From: R-RK-3 sp031399085
Lineage (GTDB): Bacteria; Pseudomonadota; Alphaproteobacteria; Rhizobiales; Rhodomicrobiaceae
Direction of reading: 5' to 3'
Length of the DNA: 64,000 nucleotides
NCBI GenBank assembly: GCA_031399085.1
Contig: JANNOQ010000107.1
Coordinates: 48,265-112,264 of the forward strand
A model generated the notes under the pieces. The model searched no databases and was not told the DNA's origin. It worked only from the letters and a program-made list of their open reading frames with translations. Of the stretch, positions 7,642-15,628 are shown piece after piece. The translations under genes and the position numbers were made by a program. How positions within the stretch are numbered: position 1 is the stretch's first letter; each line of letters begins with the position of its first letter.

Positions 7642-8493
7642 ATGAAATTGGAACTGTTGCACAAAATCCCTAAACTTAAATGGCTGCCAATACGTCATTG
7701 GTACGATCTGCGTCAGGCGATGGGGTTGAGGGTCAGCCTGCGCGATCCTGAAGACGGAATACGGTATCGTTTCGTCGCCGATTCCTTACATTCCTATCAG
7801 CGGGCTCACAGCTTGCTGAGCAAGGAACCAGACATGATCAATTGGCTGCGGAAACATTTGCGGCCGTCTGATGTATTTCTCGATATCGGCGCCAACATTG
7901 GGACTTTTTCGATCTACGCGGCTAAACATCTTTCCGCCGGCGGTCATGTTTATGCCTGCGAGCCCCATCTGCCAACCACCGTTCAACTTCTGCAGAATGT
8001 GGTCGCCAACGGTCTTGACGAACGCGTTTCGGTCATTTCGGTGGCGGCGTCGGGCGAGGACAGCTTTGTGCCGTTCCGCTATAAGCGGTGGCGGCAGGGG
8101 GCATCCGGCAGCCAGCTTGGCATCGACGGCAGTCCTTCCGTGGATAAACATGTCGGGACTGAGTTGAAGTATGGGATGCGAGTCGACACGATGATTGCCC
8201 AGGGCGCTATTCGGGCTCCGGATCTAATCAAGATCGACACGGATGGCATTGAGGTGCAGATACTTTCGGGGATGACCGAACTTTTGCGCAGCCATAAGCC
8301 TCGCTCTTTGCGGGTGGAGGTGCAGGTGGGTGAGCTGGCAAAGCAGGTGCAGCTAATGCAGTCTTGCGGCTATTCGCTCGTCGAACACCAAGTCATCGGC
8401 AAGTGGAAACGGATGATCGACCGAGGTCATTCGCTGGACGAAGTTGCGTTCAATGCGATATTCGAACCGGATCCAAGAGCCGTCCCGGCCTGA
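7642..8493 (+). CDS. FkbM family methyltransferase
   Basis: A SAM-dependent O-methyltransferase of the FkbM family (283 residues). The glycine-rich SAM loop is VFLDIGANIGTFS (about 78-90), with the acidic ribose-binding residue E107 in VYACEPH, the motif LIKIDTDGIEVQIL and C-terminal RSLRVEV. The ATG at 7642 sits directly behind GGAGG. Such enzymes methylate sugars or glycolipids in surface polysaccharides and natural products. The substrate is unknown, and pairing with the upstream 2OG oxygenase suggests sequential tailoring of one molecule. Confidence 0.88.
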   Translation: MKLELLHKIPKLKWLPIRHWYDLRQAMGLRVSLRDPEDGIRYRFVADSLHSYQRAHSLLSKEPDMINWLRKHLRPSDVFLDIGANIGTFSIYAAKHLSAGGHVYACEPHLPTTVQLLQNVVANGLDERVSVISVAASGEDSFVPFRYKRWRQGASGSQLGIDGSPSVDKHVGTELKYGMRVDTMIAQGAIRAPDLIKIDTDGIEVQILSGMTELLRSHKPRSLRVEVQVGELAKQVQLMQSCGYSLVEHQVIGKWKRMIDRGHSLDEVAFNAIFEPDPRAVPA

Positions 8494-8551
8494 GATTGAG
8501 GGACGGCGCGCCCGCCGTTGCGCGCACCCAACCGCGAACAGGAGACCGAGA

Positions 8552-8836
8552 ATGGCCGGAGTGAGCAAGAGCGAAATCGAGGAAGGCTTCGAGGTGTTTG
8601 CCGCCGATGGCCAACCGGGCGTGGGCGCGGTCAGGCGGCTTTTGTCGCCCGATCAGCCCGAACTGGTAATCTACATCGAAAACGCCGGGGACTTTCGCAT
8701 TCCCCTCGATGCGATCCGGGAAGTCCACTCGCAAAAGGTAATCCTCGATCTGAGCAAACTGGACCACAAACTTCAACACGCCATCCGCCATGCTCATGAC
8801 GTGGAAGACCCCGATATCGCGAGTCGCACCGCCTAG
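8552..8836 (+). CDS. Small conserved protein with PRC-barrel-like sequence
   Basis: A 94-residue protein without Cys or membrane segments. Its central part (GVGAVRRLLSPDQPELVIYIENAGDFRIPLDAIREV) has the alternating pattern of a small PRC-like beta barrel, ending in a His-rich helix LDHKLQHAIRHAHD. An AGGAGA site precedes the ATG. I do not recognise a specific family and cannot name a function. It is 58 bp after the FkbM gene, on the same strand. Confidence 0.6.
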   Translation: MAGVSKSEIEEGFEVFAADGQPGVGAVRRLLSPDQPELVIYIENAGDFRIPLDAIREVHSQKVILDLSKLDHKLQHAIRHAHDVEDPDIASRTA

Positions 8837-8872
8837 GATTACGGACGAGGCAGGTCGGCAGTTCACCGAAGC

Positions 8873-9484
8873 TTAGTTCGCCGCCGGCGCTGGAAGCGAC
8901 CCTACGACCGTCAGCTCATTGCTTGCCGTACGCCGCATGACAATCATTTCACCCGACGCCGTCATTTCGCTGGCAAGGGCGGAAATAACGACCTGATGGG
9001 TCACGAGAACAGCCGGTTTCGAAAGATCCATCGCCGCGATGTCCTGACGAAGTTGCCGGATTTGTTCGCGCGCGCGGTTCGGCTCGTCGAAGAAGGAGTT
9101 GAGCGAGGTAAGCCTCGCGACCTCTCCGAGGCCCAGAAGTCGAGCTGTCTCCAAACAGCGGCACCATTCGCTTGATAGCACCTTGGCGCTCCCGAGTCCG
9201 CCCGAGCGAAGCGCATCGCCGATACGCTGCGCCTGCCTCCGGCCGGCTTCAGACAAATTTCGCTGCGAGGCGCAATCATTCGGTTGAAACCCGGCCGGAT
9301 CGCCGGTGCCGGGCGCGAGGGCGTGTCGCATGATGATGAAATGGCCGGGCGTGCGGAGCGCTGCGAAGATCGAGTCGACGCTGTTCCCGGCCGCCGCCGC
9401 CGGCAGCGCGCCGATCAGCGGCGCAATAAGCAACGCAATGGCAAGCCGCGCCCCAACGCGCGCAAAAATGGGGAGTAGTTTCAA
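8873..9484 (-). CDS. Exported histidine phosphatase superfamily protein
   Basis: A 203-residue member of the phosphoglycerate-mutase-like histidine phosphatases. The RHG motif appears as MRHALAPG (about 52-59), the second active-site region as SSEWCRCLETARLLG, and the late catalytic His as VLVTHQVVISAL. The hydrophobic N-terminus ending in PAAAAG looks like a Sec signal peptide, placing it in the periplasm. The substrate is unknown; broad phosphoesterase activity is typical. It is convergent with the small gene before it. Confidence 0.82.
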   Translation of the reverse strand: MKLLPIFARVGARLAIALLIAPLIGALPAAAAGNSVDSIFAALRTPGHFIIMRHALAPGTGDPAGFQPNDCASQRNLSEAGRRQAQRIGDALRSGGLGSAKVLSSEWCRCLETARLLGLGEVARLTSLNSFFDEPNRAREQIRQLRQDIAAMDLSKPAVLVTHQVVISALASEMTASGEMIVMRRTASNELTVVGSLPAPAAN

Positions 9485-9563
9485 GCGCCGGCCTCCGTGT
9501 CTGATCTATTTCGATCTCAGGCATTTGGGCGCAGCGCGGAGTGGATCAAGATGGCCCGTTGCC

Positions 9564-10193
9564 TCATGCGCCGAGATCGATAGCCGCAATCATCATCCTG
9601 GTCACAGTCGCTTCCAGTTCGGGCGCGTTCAGAGCGTCGGGCTGGTACTCGAGCGCGGTGCTCACCATGCCCTCCAGCGAGGCGAGCGCAATCGAAATTC
9701 GCTGCATCTGGGCGGCCGTTAGAGGGCGATCGAGGATGCGCTCGATCGTTTCAGTGACGAGATCCTGGCATTGCTGAAAGCCTTCGCGCATGATTTGCCG
9801 TCCGGCGACATCGGCTTTCGGGTGTTTCAGCGCGAGCGATAAAGGCAATTTGGCCCGCTTTTGCGCGACGAATTCCGAAGCCAGACGCGACAACAGGTCC
9901 GGAACGTTTTCGGCTCCCGCCGCCGCCCGCTGCAGGCTGGTGTAGATCTCGCGGGCGCGGCGGCGGATGATTTCGGCCAGGATTGCTTGCTTGTTAGGGA
10001 AATATTGATAGAGCGAGCCGACCGATACGCCGGCCAGATCGGCCACCGTTTTTGTCGTCAGCGCTTGATAGCCGCGCTCGAGCAAAATGCGAACCGCAGC
10101 CTCCAAAATCGCGTCCACCGTCACCGTAGAACGATCCTGGGCCGGAAATTTCCGAGGCTTTAGAGCAGCTTGATGGTTTATCGGGATCGTCAT
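9564..10193 (-). CDS. TetR/AcrR family transcriptional regulator
   Basis: The N-terminal helix-turn-helix is clear: STVTVDAILEAAVRILLERGYQALTTKTVADLAGVSVGSLYQYFPNKQAILAEI, the canonical TetR signature, followed by a helical ligand-binding domain. It is divergent from an SDR gene about 70 bp away and is the obvious candidate to repress it and itself. The start is uncertain: ATG at 10193 is used here, and ATG at 10229 would add twelve residues but leave almost no leader after the TATAAT at 10246-10251. Neither has a good ribosome site. Confidence 0.88.
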   Translation of the reverse strand: MTIPINHQAALKPRKFPAQDRSTVTVDAILEAAVRILLERGYQALTTKTVADLAGVSVGSLYQYFPNKQAILAEIIRRRAREIYTSLQRAAAGAENVPDLLSRLASEFVAQKRAKLPLSLALKHPKADVAGRQIMREGFQQCQDLVTETIERILDRPLTAAQMQRISIALASLEGMVSTALEYQPDALNAPELEATVTRMMIAAIDLGA

Positions 10194-10245
10194 GGGAATG
10201 CGAATTGCCGGTTCCGGGTTCAAGGCCATATCTGTGGTATGAGCG

Positions 10246-10251
10246 ATTATA
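10246..10251 (-). promoter_or_regulatory. Candidate -10 box for the tetR gene
   Basis: On the minus strand this reads TATAAT, a perfect -10 hexamer, about 50 bases before the chosen start of the TetR gene. No convincing -35 was seen. The nearby imperfect dyad CATA-N7-TATG (about 10227-10237) could be part of a TetR operator, but it is weak. Confidence 0.35.
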
Positions 10252-10262
10252 GGAGCAACGCC

Positions 10263-11213
10263 ATGCAGAACTCTAAAATTTTTGTGTTGACGGGCGGCAC
10301 TTCGGGCCTTGGGCTTGCAGCCGTCAGGCAGCTCGCCGAGGATCGCCGGAACCACATCATCGTCGGCGCGCGTCAGCCGGAGCGGGCCGAGGCGCTGTTC
10401 CCCTTGCGCCATGCCGGGCGGGTCGCCATCGAGGCGCTCGACACATCCTCATTGCAATCGGTGCGCGGCTTTGTCGAGGCGGTGCAGCGGCGTCTTTCGC
10501 CAGCTCAGACGATTTCCGGTCTCGCTTGCAATGCCGGCCTGCAGATTTATGGCGACAAACGCTCGCCGGACGGCTTCGATTTGACTTTCGCAACCAATCA
10601 TCTTGGCCATTTCCTGCTTGTGCATGGGCTCCAGCTGCGCCTTGCTCCCGGAGCCGCCATCGTTTCGACCGCCAGCGGAACGCACGACCCGAACGAGCCG
10701 GGGGCGAAGCGTTTCGGCTTTCGCGGCGGCCTGTTTCCCAGTGCGAGAGAGGTCGCCGCCGGGCGGCTGAGCGCCTCCACCGACGCGGCCCAAATCGGAC
10801 GCGACCGTTACGCCACCTCCAAATTGTGCAACATCTTGTTCACGCTCGAAATGGCCCGCCGCGTGCCCGCCGCGACGGCGCGCTTCATCGCCCTCGATCC
10901 GGGCCTGATGCCAGGCACGAGGCTCGCACGCGAATATTCCGGTCCCGCGCAATTCGCATGGAGTCATATTTTGCCCATTATCGGGCCGGCGCTTCCGGGC
11001 GTCAGCTCCGCGAGGCGGTCCGGCCGCACACTGGCGCTGCTGCTGTCCGACCCCAGTATTGCGCAGCGTACGGGACTACATTTTGATTACCGGCTCAGGC
11101 AAACGGAAGTGTGGGACCAAGCCCGCCGCAAAGACTGGGCGGCCGATTTATATAAGCTCAGCGCCGAGCTATGCGGACTGGACCCCAGCGCTTTGATTGG
11201 TGCTGCCGCCTGA
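10263..11213 (+). CDS. Short-chain dehydrogenase/reductase (protochlorophyllide reductase/retinol dehydrogenase-like)
   Basis: An SDR of 316 residues. The nucleotide-binding TGGTSGLG is near residues 8-15, NAG is present (LACNAG), and the catalytic Ser and YxxxK (RYATSKL) follow in order. The long form with a C-terminal extension and the FATNHLGHFLL motif resembles the oxidoreductases grouped with light-independent protochlorophyllide reductase-like SDRs. An AGGAG site lies eight bases before the ATG. Divergent from a TetR regulator, so probably inducible. The substrate is unknown. Confidence 0.85.
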   Translation: MQNSKIFVLTGGTSGLGLAAVRQLAEDRRNHIIVGARQPERAEALFPLRHAGRVAIEALDTSSLQSVRGFVEAVQRRLSPAQTISGLACNAGLQIYGDKRSPDGFDLTFATNHLGHFLLVHGLQLRLAPGAAIVSTASGTHDPNEPGAKRFGFRGGLFPSAREVAAGRLSASTDAAQIGRDRYATSKLCNILFTLEMARRVPAATARFIALDPGLMPGTRLAREYSGPAQFAWSHILPIIGPALPGVSSARRSGRTLALLLSDPSIAQRTGLHFDYRLRQTEVWDQARRKDWAADLYKLSAELCGLDPSALIGAAA

Positions 11214-11224
11214 GTTGGTTGGTC

Positions 11225-11689
11225 TTACGGCACATTAGCGAGAGCGGCAATGCGGTCGAGAAACGGGCGCTGGGCGGCAAGGATTTTTTCGTGCGCCTCT
11301 GGCAGCGAAAACCAGCCAGCGCGGTCAACTTCCGGAAAGGTCTGAACACGGCCGCTGCGCGGCGGCCATTCCATTTCGAAGCGGTTGCTGCGGATCATGG
11401 TAATGTCGAGGTCGCCTTCGAGCGTAAAGGCGGTGACGCGTTTACCGGACCGCTGCTTGACCTCGCCGAGGGATTTCAAGTCTCCGGCCGCCTCCACGCC
11501 GAGCTCTTCGCTGAATTCGCGTCGGGCCGCGGTTTCGGCGTCCTCATCGAAGCCATATTCCCCTTTAGGAATCGACCAAGCGCCGAGGTCTTTTTTACGC
11601 CAAAACGGTCCGCCGGGATGAACGAGCAGCACCTCAAGCCGACAGCCGCACCGCCGGTACATCAGAATTCCCGCGCTTGTCGGCACCAT
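11225..11689 (-). CDS. Nudix hydrolase
   Basis: A 154-residue protein with a perfect 23-residue Nudix box at residues 43-65 (G43, E49, R57-E58, E61-E62, G64), which binds the divalent metal for hydrolysis of nucleoside diphosphates linked to another moiety. The preceding GAWSIPKGE is also typical. The start at 11689 gives a protein beginning MVPTSAGILMYR, the normal first strand of the fold. It lies 22 bp after iolB on the same strand, so it may be read through from the iol operon, but a functional link is not evident. Confidence 0.9.
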   Translation of the reverse strand: MVPTSAGILMYRRCGCRLEVLLVHPGGPFWRKKDLGAWSIPKGEYGFDEDAETAARREFSEELGVEAAGDLKSLGEVKQRSGKRVTAFTLEGDLDITMIRSNRFEMEWPPRSGRVQTFPEVDRAGWFSLPEAHEKILAAQRPFLDRIAALANVP

Positions 11690-11711
11690 CGCTCTTGCCT
11701 TGCGCGCACCG

Positions 11712-12518
11712 TCACATCGTCCCGCCGATCCAATCATGGTCCGGCTCGTTGCGAAAGCGCCAGGCTCGGCGCGGTCCGGCCATGACATTCAAATAATAAA
11801 GATCGTAGCCATGCGCGGCGGCGCACGGGTGATGGCCGCGCGGCACCAGAACGGCATCGCCGTCATAGACCGCCATCGTCTCGTCGAGCGAGCGGTCGGC
11901 GGTGTAGACGCGCTGAATGCCGAAGCCCTGCGGTGGTTGCAGCCGGTGGTAATAGGTTTCCTCTAGATAGGTCTCATGCGGAAAATCGTCCGTGTCATGC
12001 TTGTGCGGCGGATAGGAGGACCAGTTGCCGGCGGGGGTAAAAACCTCGGTGATGAGCAAGCTCTCGGCGGCGTCGCGCTCTTCCATCATGATGGGGTGGA
12101 CATGGCGCAAATTGCTTCCAGCGCCACGGCTGACGCGCTGGATGTCGCCCGGGCGGATGAGGCGCGGCGGATACCCGCCTTTGCCGGGGGCTGAGCCGAT
12201 GCCGATTTCCAAATCGGTTACCGCCACGAGCGACCATGACGACCCAGGGGGAACGTACAGCGCAAAAGGCGGCGTTTGCTCAAAGACCGAATGCCTCTCT
12301 CCGACCTCGCCGAAATCCTTGCCGCCGGCGGATGCCCGCGCGCGGCCCGAGAGGATAACGATGCAGACCTCGCGGTCACCGGTTTCGCGCGCCAAGGCTT
12401 GGCCTTGCCCCAGGCGATGAACCGCAAAGCCGACATAGCGCCAGCCCGCGCTCTCCGGCGTGATGCAATGGATTTTGCCATCGGCATCGGGAGCATTGGG
12501 TTTGAGTAGCAGAGACAA
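11712..12518 (-). CDS. iolB: 5-deoxy-glucuronate isomerase
   Basis: IolB converts 5-deoxy-D-glucuronate to 2-deoxy-5-keto-D-gluconate in myo-inositol breakdown. The 268-residue length fits, and family-specific segments are present: the N-terminal cupin, then RHVHPIMMEERDAAESLLITEVFTPAGNWSSYPPHKHDTD with metal-binding His/Glu, then EETYYHRLQPPQGFG and VPRGHHPCAAAHGYDLYYLNVMAGPRRAW. It lies 21 bp behind iolC and should be cotranscribed. The upstream enzymes IolG, IolE and IolD are not encoded in this window. Confidence 0.96.
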   Translation of the reverse strand: MSLLLKPNAPDADGKIHCITPESAGWRYVGFAVHRLGQGQALARETGDREVCIVILSGRARASAGGKDFGEVGERHSVFEQTPPFALYVPPGSSWSLVAVTDLEIGIGSAPGKGGYPPRLIRPGDIQRVSRGAGSNLRHVHPIMMEERDAAESLLITEVFTPAGNWSSYPPHKHDTDDFPHETYLEETYYHRLQPPQGFGIQRVYTADRSLDETMAVYDGDAVLVPRGHHPCAAAHGYDLYYLNVMAGPRRAWRFRNEPDHDWIGGTM

Positions 12519-12539
12519 AGCGATCTCCGATTTCAGATG

Positions 12540-14450
12540 CTACGCTTCGATCTGGTTTCGATTCCGCCCGCGCCACAAGGCGACAAGCGACCGGAAGCGG
12601 CTCGCCATATCCTCGATCGCTGCCTCATCGTCGATCTCACCCCTCAGCCAAAGTTCGGCGGCGTGGCTGAAGATGGTGCGCCCGACAGCGAAGCCTTTCA
12701 CGCTGCGGCTGCCGGCCGAATCCTGGAAGGCGGCGCGCAGTTCGGTTTCCTCCGCCTCCAGCCCGAGAATGACGACGCCGCGGCAGGCGGGATCGTGCCG
12801 GGCAATGACGGCGTCGATGCGCGCCCATGCGGCAGGCGAGATTTGCGGCTCTAATTTCCACCAGTCGGGTTTGATGCCGAGGCTGTAGAGATGATCCAGC
12901 ACATCGGCGACGGTCGTTTCCTCAAGCGGCGCGGATTTCCCAGCGATAATCTCGATTAGAAACTCCCGGCCGAGTTTGAGCGCGGCTTCTTGCAGATGCA
13001 GCAGAGCCCGATCTTGGGCCCCGCGCAAGACAGACTTGTCATCCGGATGGTAGAAGCACAAGGCTTTAGCGACATGGCTGGCGGGCCATTCGATCAGATG
13101 CGCGCCCAAATCATGTCCGCATTCGAAGCTGAGCGGGATTGAGCCGGGCTCCTCGACCGGCCGCGCCACCCACAGCCCGTACTCCTCCGCCTTGAACAGC
13201 GCCGCGCGCCCATAGCGGCCGTCGCACAGCACGCCGAAGCCCGCGCCGCCATCGGCCGTGCGCGCCGCCGCCTCGATAGCGAGCAGCTTGAGCCGTTCGA
13301 GTTTTGTCGTCTCGACGCCGAGGGACCGGCATAAATCCGCAAGCTGTTTGCGATGATCGATGGCGAGCGCCATCAGCTCGGGCTGTTCGCTCCGCCTCGT
13401 GCTCGTTCTATGCAAGTGATTGAGCGCCCCGTCCTCGCGCAGACGCGGATTGCGGTTTTCGCTCGCGAGGAAATGTTGCATCTCGGGCCATGTCGGGTAT
13501 TCGGGCGAGCAGAGCAGGCGCGAAACCGCGATCGCCCCGCACGCATTCGCCCAGCGCGCCGACACCGCCCAAGGCTCATCCCGAAGCCAGCCGCGCAGCA
13601 GCCCGGCCATGAACGCGTCGCCCGCTCCGAGCACGTTATAGACCTCGACCGGAAAACCCGCGCCTTGGATACCCGCATCCAGATCGGCGGGGATCGCAGC
13701 GGGAAACACCGCACAGCCCATCGGCCCGCGTTTGCAAACCAGGGTCGCCGCCGAAACCTCCCGCACGCCCCGGAGCGCGTTGAGCGTATCGGCTGAGCCG
13801 CCCGCGATGTGGAACTCTTCTTCAGTACCCACGATCAGGTCGCAAAGCGGAAGCAGTTCCGTCAGCATCGCCGTCACAGTCTCGCTGCCGATGAATCGGG
13901 CCGCGCCATCACCATGGCCCGCCAATCCCCAAAGATTGGGTCGGTAGTCGATGTCGAGCACCAGCCTTGCTCCGCCGGACTTTGCCAGACGCGCGGCGTT
14001 CATGCAGGCGGCCCGCGTGTTCTCGGCGGAAAGGTGGGTGCCGGTGAGGACGACCGCCTTTGTCCGCCCGATCAAGTCCGGGTCGATATCGGCCTCGCAC
14101 AAAGCCATGTCGGCGCAATTCTCGCGATAGAAAATCAACGGGAAATCGTGCTCGTTGCGCACCCCGAGCAGCACCAGCGCGGTCAAGCGGGCCTTGTCGG
14201 TGATGACGCCGCTCACGTCGACGCGCTCGGCGATGAGCTGCTCGCGGATGAAGCGGCCCATATGTTCGTCGCCCACCCGCGTGATGAGTCCCGCCCGCAG
14301 ACCCAGTCTGGCGCAGCCGACCGCGATATTCGTCGGGCAGCCGCCCACGGCCTTGGCGAATGTCGCCATATCTTCGAGGCGACCGCCAATTTGTTGGCCG
14401 TAAAGGTCAACCGACGACCGGCCGATCGTCAAGACATCCAACATGCCCAT
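12540..14450 (-). CDS. iolC: 5-dehydro-2-deoxygluconokinase fused to a DUF2090 aldolase-like domain
   Basis: Two-domain protein of about 636 residues. The N-terminal PfkB kinase domain (about 1-320) shows the substrate-binding GGCPTNIAVG and the catalytic GAGDAF (275-280, Asp278) and phosphorylates 2-deoxy-5-keto-gluconate. The C-terminal DUF2090 domain (about 325-630) is the part considered to cleave the phosphorylated product to DHAP and malonate semialdehyde, an IolJ-like step. This fusion is usual in Rhizobiales. I use ATG 14450; the frame extends to a TTG at 14462 and a second ATG lies at 14444. A palindrome 50 bp upstream is a likely operator. Confidence 0.95.
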   Translation of the reverse strand: MGMLDVLTIGRSSVDLYGQQIGGRLEDMATFAKAVGGCPTNIAVGCARLGLRAGLITRVGDEHMGRFIREQLIAERVDVSGVITDKARLTALVLLGVRNEHDFPLIFYRENCADMALCEADIDPDLIGRTKAVVLTGTHLSAENTRAACMNAARLAKSGGARLVLDIDYRPNLWGLAGHGDGAARFIGSETVTAMLTELLPLCDLIVGTEEEFHIAGGSADTLNALRGVREVSAATLVCKRGPMGCAVFPAAIPADLDAGIQGAGFPVEVYNVLGAGDAFMAGLLRGWLRDEPWAVSARWANACGAIAVSRLLCSPEYPTWPEMQHFLASENRNPRLREDGALNHLHRTSTRRSEQPELMALAIDHRKQLADLCRSLGVETTKLERLKLLAIEAAARTADGGAGFGVLCDGRYGRAALFKAEEYGLWVARPVEEPGSIPLSFECGHDLGAHLIEWPASHVAKALCFYHPDDKSVLRGAQDRALLHLQEAALKLGREFLIEIIAGKSAPLEETTVADVLDHLYSLGIKPDWWKLEPQISPAAWARIDAVIARHDPACRGVVILGLEAEETELRAAFQDSAGSRSVKGFAVGRTIFSHAAELWLRGEIDDEAAIEDMASRFRSLVALWRGRNRNQIEA

Positions 14451-14498
14451 GTCCCGTCCCAAAAGGCTTCACTCCGATTCAGCCGATCCGCTAGAATT

Positions 14499-14512
14499 AG
14501 AATTTTAATTCT
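14499..14512. promoter_or_regulatory. Candidate IolR/RpiR operator upstream of iolC
   Basis: AGAA-N6-TTCT dyad inside a larger inverted repeat TAGAATT-TT-AATTCTA (14498-14513, perfect 7-bp arms), preceded by an overlapping direct copy of TAGAATT. It sits 49-62 bp upstream of the iolC start in an A/T-rich pocket that contrasts with the GC-rich surroundings. The geometry equals the GGAA-N6-TTCC dyad found beyond the regulator gene. Confidence 0.5.
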
Positions 14513-14545
14513 ATTTGATGTCAATCCAGAACGAACGTGTCGCAA

Positions 14546-15388
14546 CTATCCCTCGGCACGAAGCTCCGCCGCAAGCGTGGCGAGCGCCATGCAGACACAA
14601 AAGGTAGCGCCGAGCGAGCGGAAGCCCAGATAGTCCTCCTCGACGACTTCGAGCCATCGGCGGGCGATGTGGGCGAGCGGGCTGAATGTGCTGTCGGTGA
14701 TCGAGATGACCGGCACGCCGCGCTCGGCGGCGGCCGTCGCGATCTCGACCGTCGCCGGGGTGTAGGGCGTGAAGCTGATGGCGATCAGCGTGTCGCGCGC
14801 CGACGAGCCGGACAGTTCAGATGCGCCCATATGCGCCATGTTGGTCAAGAGGCGGTGGCGCATATCGAGCTTGCCGAACAGATAGGCGAGATAGCTGGCT
14901 GCCGGAAAGGCGCGGCGATTGCCGAGCAGGTAGATCGTGTCGGCCTTGGCGATGATTTGGGCGGCGGCAGCGAATTGTTCGCCATCGAGCGCCTCGCGGA
15001 TGCGCAGGATCGAGCGGATGGTGGCTTCCGAGAAGCCGGCCAGCAAATTTCCGCCCGGATCGTCGGGCGCTGTTGCGCGTAACGAATGGAGCCGGTCCTG
15101 GTAGTCGGGCCAACGCTGCTGCAATTTGCGCCGGTAGATCGACTGCAGCTCGGAGAAACCTTGAAAGCCAAGCGCCTGGGCGAAACGCACCAGCGTCGAG
15201 GGTTGAACGCCGGCTTGCGCCGCGATGCTGCCGACAGTCCCCAGCGCGATCTCGTCGGGATGATCGACGGCGAATTCGGCGACCTGCGCCAGGCGTTTTG
15301 GCATCCCGCCGCGCCCGGCGATGATCCGTTCGCGCAACGTTTCATAGTCCGGCGCGGAGGCGGCGGTTTCGGAGTGATCGTCCATCAT
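14546..15388 (-). CDS. iolR: MurR/RpiR family transcriptional regulator, IolR-like
   Basis: A 280-residue regulator with an N-terminal HTH of the RpiR type (GSIAAQAGVQPSTLVRFAQALGFQGFSELQ, about 50-80) and a C-terminal SIS sugar-phosphate-binding domain (TIYLLGNRRAF...LIAISFTPYTPATVEIATAAAERGVPVISITDS). In rhizobia such proteins repress inositol catabolism and sense a phosphorylated intermediate. It lies directly upstream of iolC-iolB on the same strand and is divergent from the transporter operon, so it can govern both arms. The start is at the first of two tandem ATGs (15388/15385). Confidence 0.85.
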   Translation of the reverse strand: MMDDHSETAASAPDYETLRERIIAGRGGMPKRLAQVAEFAVDHPDEIALGTVGSIAAQAGVQPSTLVRFAQALGFQGFSELQSIYRRKLQQRWPDYQDRLHSLRATAPDDPGGNLLAGFSEATIRSILRIREALDGEQFAAAAQIIAKADTIYLLGNRRAFPAASYLAYLFGKLDMRHRLLTNMAHMGASELSGSSARDTLIAISFTPYTPATVEIATAAAERGVPVISITDSTFSPLAHIARRWLEVVEEDYLGFRSLGATFCVCMALATLAAELRAEG

Positions 15389-15492
15389 GCCCGCCAGCCT
15401 CGACCCGCCCGCCGGATGATCGTGAAACTGCGTGGCGCTGTAAGCCGCGAATAGGTCTTGCGTTCGAACATAAATTCGATATCCTTGCAAAA

Positions 15493-15506
15493 GGAATGAA
15501 CGTTCC
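15493..15506. promoter_or_regulatory. Candidate IolR operator GGAA-N6-TTCC between regulator and transporter
   Basis: GGAATGAACGTTCC contains a GGAA-N6-TTCC dyad and an inner perfect 8-bp palindrome GAACGTTC. To my recollection GGAA-N6-TTCC is the motif assigned to IolR in Sinorhizobium meliloti. It lies about 105 bp upstream of the regulator start and 123 bp upstream of the substrate-binding protein gene, a position suited to control of both divergent promoters. Confidence 0.6.
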
Positions 15507-15628
15507 ATTTAACAGATATAAACGTCCCAGACCGAACGCGCAAGAACTGGAGACGGAGACAGGGCACGAGGAAACGGTCCGGCACGCGGCGCAGGCCAAT
15601 TGGCTGAGACCAAGAATGGGAGGACAGA

